Assembly: GCF_963678635.1 (NCBI RefSeq)
Contig: NC_087070.1
Span: 32,031,704-32,095,703 of the forward strand
Reading direction: 5' to 3'
DNA length: 64,000 nt
DNA from: Symsagittifera roscoffensis
Taxonomy: Eukaryota > Xenacoelomorpha > Acoela > Convolutidae
A program made the translations under genes and the position numbers. Numbering within the stretch: the stretch's first letter is position 1; every line of letters starts with the position of its first letter. Below the pieces are notes generated by a model, which worked only from the letters and a program-made list of their open reading frames with translations, was not told where the DNA came from and ran no database searches. This document shows, in pieces, positions 53,832 to 64,000 of this stretch.

Positions 53832-54600
53832 TTGCGGTGTTGTTTTCTTTCCTTCGTACTCAGGGTAGAAGAACGTTAATGGAAGAGCTTTCTCGTGACC
53901 AGTTAGCATCATGTGTGGGCTTTTTCCAGTGGTAGAATGCTTTGTGCTGTTCTAAGCGCCCATTAACTGCGGCAAGTATCTATCCCAGTCATCCATGTAC
54001 CGTGAGCAACAAACTTTCAACATGGATACCATCGTGGGATTTTGCCTTTCAACTAGGCCATTCGTTTGTGGGTGATAAGTGGTCGAGTGGGCCTGTGCCA
54101 CTTGCGACCTCTTCATTAAATCCTTCGTGAGATCACCCACGAATGCTTTGCCATTGTCTGATTGGAATGTGATTGGCTATCCACACATTTATCAAGTGAT
54201 CGCACGTTTCTTCCACTGATGCTGTCATGCAGAGGCTGCCGATGCATATTTCGTGAAATGATCAATCATTACCAGCACTTGATTGTAGCCCGTGGCTGTC
54301 TTGCATAGTTTCTGGTGATCAGTTTGCACCACTTCATTGATTCCTGACGACTTTATTGACTGTAGGGGAACCGAAGTTTCCTGGGGACCTTTGCCTGTTG
54401 ACATGTTGACTGTTCCTGGGGTCCTTCGCCACTTTTCACAGGCCTTCTTCAGACCAGGCCATACGAACCGTTTCTGTATTCTGTTATACACTTTGTCTAC
54501 GCCTTGATGGCACATCGGATCATGTGAACGAAAACGCAATTCAATCTGGTATAACTGTGGCAACACTATTGAATTATCCTTGTAAAGGACTTGGTGCTCT
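53832..54600 (-). pseudogene. pol: Integrase region of copy B (fossil)
   Basis: Minus strand. HHCC region RSHDPMCHQGVDKVYNRIQ near 54.5 kb, VLVMIDHFTKYA near 54.26 kb, and GLVERQNPTMVSML near 54.03 kb. Broken. It leads into the triplicated segment. Confidence 0.75.
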
Positions 54601-55905
54601 TCCTTGCGTTTAAAGGCTGCGATTCCGTCTTTGCTAATCTTTTCCCTTCAGGTACAACAAATCTTTTCTCTTCAGAAAAAACTGCTTCAAGATCTTATAG
54701 CTGTCTTCCTGTAAATATCCTTTGTCAGGTTCTCCGTTCTCGATCCATCCCTTCAGATTGCTCGTCATTCTATCATTCGGTTGAGCCCTTAAGAGATCCG
54801 ACAGCCGGTATCTGGCTTTCAGATACGTCTTTACCACGTTTAATTGTCCGCTTATTATCTCCGGGGTATGGGCATCATCCATCAACTTGACACACCATCA
54901 TTCAAAGGTGTTGCTTCCTGCACAGATGTTTCCAGGTTGGTACGGACGACCGTACCATGTGGAAGTAATCTGGTTGGGCGTTTCGACACTGCTATCAGTT
55001 CAAGCTCATCTGCGGTATTAACCACTAGAGTGACCTCCTCATCGGAGGTATACCTGTCTCTGTCCGGGTCCTGATGCATTTCCCAGTCCAACCCGCGCTG
55101 TTTCCGTTCCACCAACAAGGAATGAATCGCGATCTCCGAAACATCAGAATTGGAAGTAGTTTCCGATGTGTTCTCCCAGTACTGAGGCCTCGAGTCATCA
55201 CTCCCGCCGATGGATTCCACATCAATATGTTCCAATCTGTCTGTGATGTTTCTCAACTCCCCGGACAAAATTCTGACCATCGGTCGCTTTGAATCCGGCT
55301 CCCCGGACAACATTCTATCGCTCGGTTGTCTTAGCATTGTCTCCCCGGGCAAGTCGTCCTGTCCGTGCTCAGAAGTGCCTGACTCCCCGGACAGTGTCTC
55401 GTCCCCGGATGAACAATCCGAGCTCGGCTCATATTCTTCCCTTGCATCCGTGAAATGCACCATTCTTGTAAAGCTGCATTTTGACTCGACACTGACTTCT
55501 TCAGTGGCTTGGACGTGGGTCGATGTCCGATGCTCCATGAACGAAGTCCTCAACAAGAAATCTTTCGGCATTGAGTTCATCAGCTGTTTCACTGTCGACC
55601 GGCAATCCCGTTCAACATCTCGACTGCGAATGGTCACTGGCTTTTTCTCTGTTCTCTCAGTGACGGTCAACCGCTGAATGGTCTCCATCCACTCACGATC
55701 ATGCCTATCCATTTTTCTATCTAGCAAGTCACGGAGCTTCCCCATGACGCCCGGCGCCACTTTCACTGTCCTATTCAGCAGAGCTATGCTGTTTATACCC
55801 AGCCTGGTAAGCTCTTGCTGTACCAGATTTGATCGGACTAGCAGATCCAGCGGGACAGGCTCACCCCTGGCCAATACCTTTATCTCAGCGGCCGTCTCCA
55901 CCGGA
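54601..55905 (-). pseudogene. RNase H-integrase linker of copy B (fossil)
   Basis: Counterpart of 6050-7143. It starts with AAEIKVLARGEPVPLDLL, matching copy A, and has LSGE-type units encoded by CTCCCCGGACAA-like words on the plus strand at 55257, 55299, 55341 and 55383, spaced exactly 42 bases apart. It ends with KTYLKARYRLSDLLRAQ, just before the integrase domain. Confidence 0.7.
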
Positions 55906-57158
55906 AGTTCAGTGTGTCCTGGCTAGGGGGTGCCCTGACTTGTCCAGCCACCTAGTGAGTGGTAGTTTATCGTAGATCTCTTTATCTAGGAATGAAAATC
56001 GGTCTTTGATTTCTGCTTGGTTGGCCTGCTTCTCTTCTATTCGTTCATAAAATTCTGTCTTTTTACTGAGGCTATCAGCTTTCTGGTACTTGTCACAGGT
56101 ACTGTGCTCTATGATCATGTGGTATCCGTCCAGGCGCACGATCCAACGACCAATATAACTTTAGTCTATCGAATAGGTTTTCAGCTAATCATGAGCACAA
56201 TTATCCACACACAACTTGAAGAAAGCACTCCCCAAGTAGGCTCTGTATTTTTCCACGAAAGTGATCACCCCAAACATTTCCGCTTTTGTTGCACCGTACC
56301 TCATTTCAGTATCGCTCAGGACCTTACTTCCATGGGCTATCGGACGGAGAACCGTTCTCCCATTCCACTCTTGCTCCTGGTGAAGTTTGCCCGATATCGC
56401 AACAACTGATGCATCCGTATCTAACACAAAGATCCCCTTCTCTGTTGGCATGCCGAGGACCGGTGCCTCGCAAAGTTCGCGTTTAATTTTTTGTGAAACT
56501 TGAGCCTCATCAGTCCAAGTGAATTTTTTACCCTTGTTTCTCTTTCTCATCAACTGCTGCATGGGGTATATCTTATCGGCGTATCCCTTGATGAACTCTC
56601 GATAATAGATAGCAAACCCCAAAAAACTCATTAGTTGCGTGTCTGTCTTCGGTGCCTTCCAGGTCATGAACACTTCGGAATCCGGTTCGACTCCATGCTT
56701 ATCCACAAGTCGGCGCAGATAATTTATGGAGTCTTTGAGGATTTCACACTTGGAGAGTTTACACTTCAAGCCCACCTGTTTCATGCAAGTAAACATCTCA
56801 TCCAACCTCTCTATATGATCCTCCAGGGTTATTGTTGCGATCACGGCATCATCGACATAACACATGATGAGGTTCCCGTATTTCTTGGTTACATTCTTGA
56901 GTGCCTGGGCCATCAGTCGCTGGAATGTGGCCGTCGCGTTGCTCAATCCGAACGGCATCCTCTTCCACTGGAACAATACCAGCTCGCACGCGAAACCCGT
57001 TTTCTCCCGATCTTGCTTTCTGAGTGGCTTTTGCTAGAGCGCAGAGCCCGAATCCAACGTCGTGAAGAACTTCGCGTCCCCCAACTAGGAGAGGCTCTCA
57101 TCGATGCGGGAAACGGGAAAGCGTCTTTTATCGTCACTGCGATCAAGTAACGGAAATG
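55906..57158 (-). pseudogene. pol: Reverse transcriptase and RNase H region of copy B (fossil)
   Basis: Minus strand. KRMPFGLSNATATFQRLMAQ, the YVDD box near 56.86 kb, FLGFAIYYREFIKGYADK near 56.6 kb, and VLDTDASVVAISG near 56.4 kb. By eye roughly four in five residues match copy A. Broken in a few places. Confidence 0.85.
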
Positions 57159-58317
57159 ACAACAAAAACTGAGTTGCACCCCTGTCTTTTTAGCCATGAC
57201 CACGCCACAAGCGTACGGGGATTTCGACGGCTCGATCATGTCGTACTCCATTAACATCTCGATTTCTTTCCTGCACGCATCTGATTTGTGTGGGGTCATT
57301 CTCCTCGCCCCTTCCCTATGAGGTACCGAGCTCTCTTCTATCTCATTCTCGTGTTCTACAAAAGTGCAGCAACCTATGTCGGCCTTATGCTTAGAAAAAA
57401 ATCTGCATTCCGATTTAGCACCGCCCCGAGTGAATCTAGTTCCCTGTCCGATATTTTACCCTTCAGATGTTCTATCTCGGGTAGGACATGCTTATTTGCT
57501 GTTAACTCTGTTTTTGTTGGTCTCGCGGGAAAATTTAATCAACTAGGCAACCCATCATCTGTCTCAGACTTCATTGAAACAATTTCTTAGAAGATTTCAA
57601 TTCATATATTCTCTTCAGTATACATTCTTGGTTCGCGTGTAAGGACATTTGTCTCAATCAAACTTTTTTAATTTCTCCACACTCTGAAAGTCTGTATTCA
57701 GAGTGTGGAGAAAAACTGTGGGAGCCATGACAAATCACTCAGTTTTTGTTGTGATTTGTGTGGAGAAAAATCACAACAAAAACTGAGTTGCACCCCTGTC
57801 TTTTTAGCCATGACCACGCCACAAGCGTACGGGGATTTCGACGGCTCGATCATGTCGTACTCCATTAACATCTCGATTTCTTTCCTGCACGCATCTGATT
57901 TGTGTGGGGTCATTCTCCTCGCCCCTTCCCTATGAGGTACCGAGCTCTCTTCTATCTCATTCTCGTGTTCTACAAAAGTGCAGCAACCTATGTCGGCCTT
58001 ATGCTTAGAAAAAAATCTGCATTCCGATTTAGCACCGCCCCGAGTGAATCTAGTTCCCTGTCCGATATTTTACCCTTCAGATGTTCTATCTCGGGTAGGA
58101 CATGCTTATTTGCTGTTAACTCTGTTTTTGTTGGTCTCGCGGGAAAATTTAATCAACTAGGCAACCCATCATCTGTCTCAGACTTCATTGAAACAATTTC
58201 TTAGAAGATTTCAATTCATATATTCTCTTCAGTATACATTCTTGGTTCGCGTGTAAGGACATTTGTCTCAATCAAACTTTTTTAATTTCTCCACACTCTG
58301 AAAGTCTGTATTCAGAG
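57159..58317 (-). repeat. 545-bp tandem duplication in pol with fold-back junction
   Basis: Copies 57159-57703 and 57773-58317 (offset 614) look identical by eye. The 69-bp junction (57704-57772) is made of inverted copies of neighbouring sequence. Arms 57672-57688/57697-57713 (17 bp) and 57737-57757/57768-57788 (21 bp) are perfect inverted repeats with 8- and 10-base loops. The duplicated part is the protease-RT junction region. Confidence 0.95.
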
Positions 58318-59352
58318 GCAATGCGTACCAAGTTTCTTTCCTCTTTGTATTGTCACTGTGGTTGCTTCTGTGTTCAGCAACACACTCACACGCAGTCCGC
58401 TCTGAGTGAGTGAGAAGCTTCTTCCTAAATTAGCCGAGCTCTTACTGTTTGGATTTGGTACCAGACACACCTGTCTGTCATTACTGAGTTCATTCAAATT
58501 TCTCATCCTAAACGTCGCTACTACGGCTTGGTTTGGCTTCAATCTATTTTTTCGATCCAGAGAAATTGGCACCTCTGCTTGGTTAATTAAGATATTATTA
58601 AGAGGTTTCTTTCCATACTTCGGGGTCCGTCCTGTCACATAGATTGCTCCCTGATTGGCAGCTGCCAGTCTGATGTTCATTCCGCGATCCGACCTCTCAA
58701 AGCCCATATCAGTCCAGGTGCTGACTGGCAGGACGCTGACCACTGCTCCCGTATCTAACAGTCCTTTTACTGAAAGTTGTCTGCCCTGCATATCTAGCAC
58801 ATGTACTGCAAGATCGGCTTTGCAACCTATGCGAACTGCGTCCTGTTCAAGCATGGCGTTATGTCCGATTCGTCGCACCTTAAGCTCTTCTCGACCAATG
58901 TGTATCCGGCCTACTTGGTCACTTGCATCAGTCACGTGAGCCTTCGTGTAGGTGTTAATGCCGTCCACATTCATCAGAATCGGATATGGGCCATGGACTT
59001 TGATGTAATGTCCATCTACTTTCATTAGTTTTGGACCTCCTGTGAGCAGCGCTCGCCCTACCCTGGAGTCCAACTTGGGATCCTTTTCTCTCAAGTAGTC
59101 CGCATAAATGTCCAGGTGTACCAGCGTGATCTCGGACGCTTCACTCAAGTTCTGGACCAACGCGTGTCCTGCCACCGAAATAATTGACATTATCTTCGTT
59201 CCTTCTTTCGTCATGCCAAAGGTTTTACCCGATATAACATTTAGCTTTAGTCCCTGTTTCGTGGGTTCCTTTTTGTCCTCTTTTTTCGCTGTTTTCCCCA
59301 GAATGTCCCATTTTTTCCTAAGATCTGTGCTTTCTAGTTCCGACCTTACCAT
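58318..59352 (-). pseudogene. pol: Protease region of copy B (fossil)
   Basis: Minus strand. LNVISGKTFGM, then GLLDTGAVVSVLPVSTW near 58.72 kb (the aspartic protease motif), and MRLAAANQGAIYVTGRTP-like text, ending in VCLVPNPNS and SVLLNTEATTVTIQRG. The order matches copy A at 3140-4700. Confidence 0.8.
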
Positions 59353-59479
59353 TGCTCAACTTCTTTCGCGGCTAGCTCCTGTTGGAAATTCAATAATGCG
59401 GTCCGTGCCGCTAAGCCATAATCCACCTTAAGCGGGCCGGCTGACTCCGTCTCCAGGCTCGAGGCTATCGCCTCATCAG

Positions 59480-61600
59480 GCAAGGTCTTCGCCTTCTAAG
59501 CTCGGTATCACCTCTTTCTTCCGCGACTCAGCTTCGTGCATCAGACGTGCTCGGCTGGCTTTGACGCCCAAAAGTGCCTTTTCATGGCGGGAATGTTTCG
59601 CATCCGCCACCGCATCCCAAAATTGAGTGCAATCCGACAAGAACTCCAAATTGCAGAAGAAGCACCTTGGTCCATACTTCATTATGAGTCCTCTCACGTA
59701 CTCTTTGTGGTCCTCGTCGGTCGCATCAACGTCGTCGAGAAAGTAGCCTATCGCTTTCATGTTCTGTTTGTAAGTAGAACAGGCGGAAACAAGGTGATCC
59801 ATCGAACCACAATTCGCAAATGACCTCCTCTTATCCATGTCGGCGCAAGGTCTGCACCATTTGGAGTTCGTGCCAGTGTTTGTTCCGCTGTGGTTGCCAT
59901 AATTGCTGTAACGGTTTCACGCCCTCGGTTTTATGAAGAAGTACTCACGCGACTTCATACGCAAATCATCAGGCGTTGGCACCTGGTCAAGCGACAGGGT
60001 GAAGTGTGTGGCCAGCATTTTTTTTAAGCTCATCAGTTTTTACTCCATCTATGAACTTCGAGGCGACCGCCAAGTTTCGCTCCGTCCGATATTCTCTCAT
60101 CAGGATTGCTCCTCCTTCTGAGTAATTCAAGGTCGTCCAAAAACTTATCTATGGAATCGTCATCTCTTTGACGCCTCTTTTCAAACTTCACCATAGCTTG
60201 ATGACCTTGTACACCAGAGCCGAAACGATTCAGCAAGATCTCGAATATGTTGCGAGCGCTGTCTCGTTCATTTGTCTTTTTCACCATGACACAACTTAGG
60301 GCGGTACCCTCTAGGTTGCTCATCAATGCGCTGCATTTCTGTTTCTTTGAGAGATTGTGTTTCTCAAAATGTAATTTCATCACCTCTATCCAGGTGTCGA
60401 TGCAGCCATCTGACTCGTCTTTGTATGACTTCGGCTTTTTGAGTGTCCTTCTTGACTTCTCTCCTTTCTCGGTTGACTTCGAGAGTTTGGTAATGAATGT
60501 TTCAAGAGATCTATTCAGGGGCTCAAACATTGAGGCATAAATCGTTGCGTCCTGCGAGACTGTATTCAGATCTGGCACTGATCTGACTTGTGGCACAGTG
60601 GGCAATTGGGTCTCCGGGGTGTATCCGCTTCCGGCGGGACCGGGTTTGTCCAATCTTGCCTCGATGGGGCTGCCTGGGTCGCTCCATAGGATTAGATTCG
60701 CAATTCGATCTCGAACTTGGCTGGGCCCCGGCATGGCCGCGGACTCTGTCTCCGTCATTTGCCTGGCGTTAGCGCTCCCTTGGGCTGGAACGCTCTTCCC
60801 GATTGCCTCCGATTAAGATCTCGTCAAGATTCCGCATCATCAGGTCTGATTTGGCATCCAACCTTCTCTCCAGGCTGGTCATCGTAGGAGCATAGGTTTT
60901 GTCATGATTGTTCAACAGTCGCTCGATCTCTCTTGTCATCCCAACTTATCTTTCCTCTGACTCCTTGCTTTCTTGAGCCAAGCTCGCCGCTAGGCATTGG
61001 TCGGTGTTACGAATCAATTGTGCCTGACCGACTCCCACCTGTGACTTCACGTTTGTTAGCTCATCTCGCAATTTCTCTTGACCCTGGTGAGCTCTCTCTT
61101 CGACTCGATCAATTCTCTTAGTCATGTCCCGTCGCAGCTCTTCAAGGCTTGTCATTACGCCAGCAAACATGTCACTTATATCGCCAGCCGCCCCCGATAC
61201 CGGGGTGAGAACCAGACAAGATGAGGTCAACGGAGGTTGTAGCCTGGTACTTGATGACGCGCCGCCCTTCTGCGTACCCGTCGACACCATCATCCTGTAG
61301 AACGTCGAGGATACTCCTACGGTTATCCCATCAGACATCGGCCTGGTCGGCGAGTTGGACAATGCTTTCTTGCTCTTATCATTCCTTGGGCACGGCGTCA
61401 AGTCCACATCCGAATGAGCTATCTCCCGATAGTCATAACTGGAAGATAAACCCTCAGTTTGGAGTGACGCCATGCGCTCATCATACAAAGACTTCCAGCT
61501 TTTCTTGGCTTTCGAACTCGTTTGTTCCTCCCTGGGCTTATACTTGATATCATCGCATTCTTGCCCTGCTTGACTAGAGCTGATTGTTCCTTTCTCCACT
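59480..61600 (-). pseudogene. gag: gag region of copy B (fossil)
   Basis: Minus strand. A charged helical N-terminal part (near 61.0-61.6 kb), a capsid-like core (GCIDTWIEVMKLHFEKHNL, FEILLNRFGSGVQGHQA) at about 60.1-60.45 kb, a zinc-knuckle-like stretch near 59.8 kb, and CFFCNLEF near 59.65 kb. Broken in several places. Confidence 0.8.
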
Positions 61601-62499
61601 TGTTACCTTAGTCTCTGATTTGGACATTCCCCTGAACAATAGTTCTTCTCGCAGTTCGACCTCGGAACGCTCCGAGGCCTCCTCCGTTCTTTCAACTTCC
61701 TCCCGATCAAAGTCCTCGCCTGGCTCTTCCAGGTCCGCGTGATGGTGGTAGTCGGGTCGGATCAGCGATTGCTCCCCTTCCTAGAAGGGGTCCGTAAGCG
61801 TCTCGCTCGCCTGTTTGGTCTCATCACTGCGCCCTTGATTGCCATCGAGGTTCTTCTCGCTTCTCAGTTTCACTCCGCTCACTGAAAGACCAGCTTGACC
61901 TTAAGTCGTTGCTTCGTCAGCAAAAACGTCGGAAATGGTGCTAGTCGTGGATCGGCTATGCCGTGTTTTAAACTTTCATGTAGTCCCCGTGCTCAGCCTG
62001 GGAATCTTAGTTGTTGCTCCTAAAGAGTCTCTACGCTACTTGCTACGTGATAAAAAAAATTCCACGGCAATGCACAAGTTTCAAAATTAAATTCACAAAA
62101 AAAAACATTTGCTCAAGTCTACTCACTCGGGTCCTCTAATATCAAAAGTATACTTTTGATCTCGTAGCGATACTATCAATGATTCAGCTCAGTTTACACA
62201 GAGGCCCTGCTTAGTGTTTAGGTGTTATCAAATCCACTCAGTTACTAGTATAACAGTATCACAAAAGTTTCACAAGATTTAGTCGATACACAAAACACAA
62301 TTGATAATCAGATAAGAATATCTTATAGGTGACAGCGACCTTTCGTTCAGTATTAATTTTACCGCCACACTTGTATCAAATCGCTTCCTCGCTTATGATC
62401 AAACAATTTTTTATAAAAGAGCAGTGATGGTTTCAGTAACAGATAATTAAAACTTAGTCTTAAAGAAAAAGATTTTCCTCAACGCTCCAAAGAACAAAC
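61601..62499 (-). other. Leader of copy B, gag-proximal part
   Basis: A Glu-rich coding-like stretch (about 61.6-61.9 kb) is probably the gag N-terminus. Then AT-rich sequence without ORF. A perfect 20-bp palindrome lies at 62141-62160 (arms ATCAAAAGTA and its complement). Confidence 0.45.
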
Positions 62500-62810
62500 C
62501 CCAGGACACTGTTTTCTCAAGTGAGTGTGTATTTGCCTAATACACTCACCGAGGTCTTCTTTTAGGTGTCCTGCGATTGCCCGAGTTGTCCTACTTAATA
62601 GCTCAAGGCAACTTCTGATCGAAAATTTCTAAAGTCTCTGAAAAAGCTCTCCCACACCCGGGCCGCTCCAAGTGCACGAGAGTACGGAACAACTTTTCTT
62701 CGCAAGTGAGTGTGGATTTGCCTAATACCCTCACCGAGGTCTTCTTTTAGGTGTTCCCGGATTGCCCGAGCTTTCCTATTAAGTAGCTCAAGGTAACCAC
62801 ACAATCAAAA
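62500..62810 (-). repeat. Duplicated leader block with hairpins in copy B
   Basis: Plus-strand blocks at about 62518-62612 and 62703-62797 share AAGTGAGTGTG.ATTTGCC, CTCACCGAGGTCTTCTTTTA, GATTGCCCGAG and TAGCTCAAGG.AAC, at 185-base spacing. In the first block GTGAGTGTGTAT and ATACACTCAC form a hairpin around TTGCCTA. On the element strand the block contains CTCGGGCAATC, which matches CTCGGGCAGTC at about 367 in copy A, so this is a conserved leader element. Confidence 0.75.
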
Positions 62811-62965
62811 TAACAATAAAAAAACTTCTGATAAAGCCGATCTAGAATCCAAAGTTGATCGCGAATTTCCAGCTAAACTGGGCTCCTAAGTTCTCAAAAT
62901 TTACACCCCGTTAGTAGTTGACCTTCTATTTTGTCCTTAAATAGATATTTACGATGTTCGAACTG

Positions 62966-63365
62966 CGCCGGAGGGTGCCTCTAATTCTTCACTAAGGAGG
63001 GTTGTTAAGGGGCTTAAGTTACTCCAGAGGGTTATTTCGGAGGGTTGTTAAGACACTTAGCTTACTCCGGAGGGTACCTTAGTCACCTAAGTAACTTCAG
63101 AAGGTCCCCTTAAGTTCACTTAAGAAGGGTCAGTAAGAGGCTTAATACGCTCCGGAGGGTTGCTTCGGAGGGTTCCCTCAAAATTCTAAATTTTTAAAGT
63201 CACACTTAAAAGGATCTCCAACTAGTCTCAGAAAGTGTCAAAACAAGCTAAATTCACTCCGTACGGTTATTTTAACTTCTTCGGAGGGCTGTTTGGAAAG
63301 TTTCTATTAAGGAGGTTCGCTAAGGGGCTTAGCTGACTCCGAAGGGTTACCTCGGAGGGTTCCCC
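62966..63365 (-). repeat. Degenerate CTCCGGAGGGTT array in the copy B leader
   Basis: More than a dozen degenerate units (for example CTCCGGAGGGT, TTCGGAGGGTT, CTCCGAAGGGTT), often with TAAGGGGCTTAG between them. Isolated ones continue to about 63900. On the element's own strand the word reads AACCCTCCGGAG, the reverse of the orientation in copy A's leader. The TCCGGA core is a palindrome. Confidence 0.75.
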
Positions 63366-64000
63366 AAAAATTGAGAAAACGGATGATTTCACCGCTGTAA
63401 AGCGACCAATTGCACTCTAATCGACTTAAAACTAGGTTGGCTTACTCGGTCAGCCCTCCCAGTAGGATAAAAAGGTGATCTTATAAAATTTTCTGCCGCT
63501 ATGATGGTTCCCGAAAAATTTGATCCTCCGAACCAATAAATTCTAAAAAATTCTTCTTCCCTAGAGTTATCGACCCAAAAACGGTCAGATCTAGAAAACT
63601 GATTAAAAGTTTCGACTTATGATACCAAAATTATTCCGATCCGTCGGCTAGTCTTTGAGAAATCGCCAAAAACGCTATATAGGTTTTGAAAGACTTTTTC
63701 CGCAATTCTCAGTGAGAGTGCCTAAAAATAATTGAAACGAGCGTAGTAGCCCGCCCCGTACAGAACTGGATTAATGCAAAAAACCGGACCAAAATTAGTT
63801 TGGAAACAAAAATTTGACCAAAAACTATCAAACTTGGAACTTCCGATTCCTTCCTTTTCCAATCGTTAAGTCTATAGCTCTATCCACGGAGCTACTCGGA
63901 GGGTTACTCAAAGATCTCTCCTCTGCTAGCACGCTCCTAACGCAAAAATTTTTAGCGCTCTAACTCTAAAAGCTCAAAAACTTGATCCTCAAAACATATT
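63366..64000 (-). other. Distal leader or 5' end of copy B
   Basis: No ORF. I found no similarity to the 3' region of copy B, so the 5' LTR is not demonstrated here and probably lies outside the window. Confidence 0.35.

Larger units (their letters stand above)
38890..64000 (-). mobile_element. Giant Ty3/Gypsy-like retroelement, copy B (fossil, broken)
   Basis: The same order of parts as copy A, read on the minus strand: leader, gag, protease, RT-RNase H, LSGE linker, integrase, acidic and macro-like segment, giant protein region, 3' region. It is longer than copy A because of internal tandem duplications (57159-58317 and 48456-53831). It carries many breaks (clearly more than a dozen, in both the gag-pol and giant-protein parts), so it is older than copy A. 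RT is still very similar to copy A while the giant protein is much more different, so the two belong to distinct subfamilies. The 5' end runs off the right edge. Confidence 0.85.

Overview
The window looks like nuclear DNA of an invertebrate animal. It is AT-rich, carries a multi-exon host gene with GT-AG introns several kilobases long, tRNA-derived SINE-like pieces, hAT and MITE-type DNA transposons and LTR-class retroelements, and has no operons. I could not fix the species.

Layout. 1 to about 20.3 kb (+): copy A of a giant Ty3/Gypsy-like retroelement. It holds a leader, gag, protease, RT-RNase H, a long linker, integrase, an acidic segment, a macro-domain-like segment, and then an uninterrupted 8.9-kb ORF (10267-19215, 2,982 aa) with an SGNH/GDSL hydrolase domain. 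20.3-22.2 kb: flank with SINE-like and small tandem repeats. 22.26-37.10 kb (-): the one host gene I recognise, a homologue of cyclin-D1-binding protein 1 (CCNDBP1/GCIP), in four exons whose phases agree and give 401 aa. Its introns hold a decayed 6-kb Gypsy element with about 190-bp LTRs (23.2-29.3 kb), a hAT-like element with an 8-bp target duplication (33.70-36.51 kb) and a SINE-like piece. 37.1-38.9 kb: flank with an (ATT)n microsatellite, a hammerhead-like hairpin and a 458-bp terminal-inverted-repeat element. About 38.9-64.0 kb (-): copy B of the giant element. It is older and more broken, lies in the opposite orientation, and has an exact-ended tandem triplication of a 1.8-kb segment (48456-53831), a 545-bp tandem duplication in pol and a repeated 5' leader.

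The two giant copies converge and sandwich the host gene. Both 5' ends run off the window, and I found no LTR pair for either copy inside it. In both copies the giant ORF is preceded by a splice-acceptor-like site, and its ATG is the first ATG after that site. This suggests an env-like spliced message. RT looks much more similar between the copies than the giant protein does.

The most unusual content is the giant element's accessory part: a macro-domain-like protein plus a roughly 3,000-residue SGNH-domain protein of unknown role. Also notable are a 12-base word (TTGTCCGGGGAG) recurring in different frames and in the 3' untranslated region, and fold-back inverted repeats at a duplication junction in copy B.
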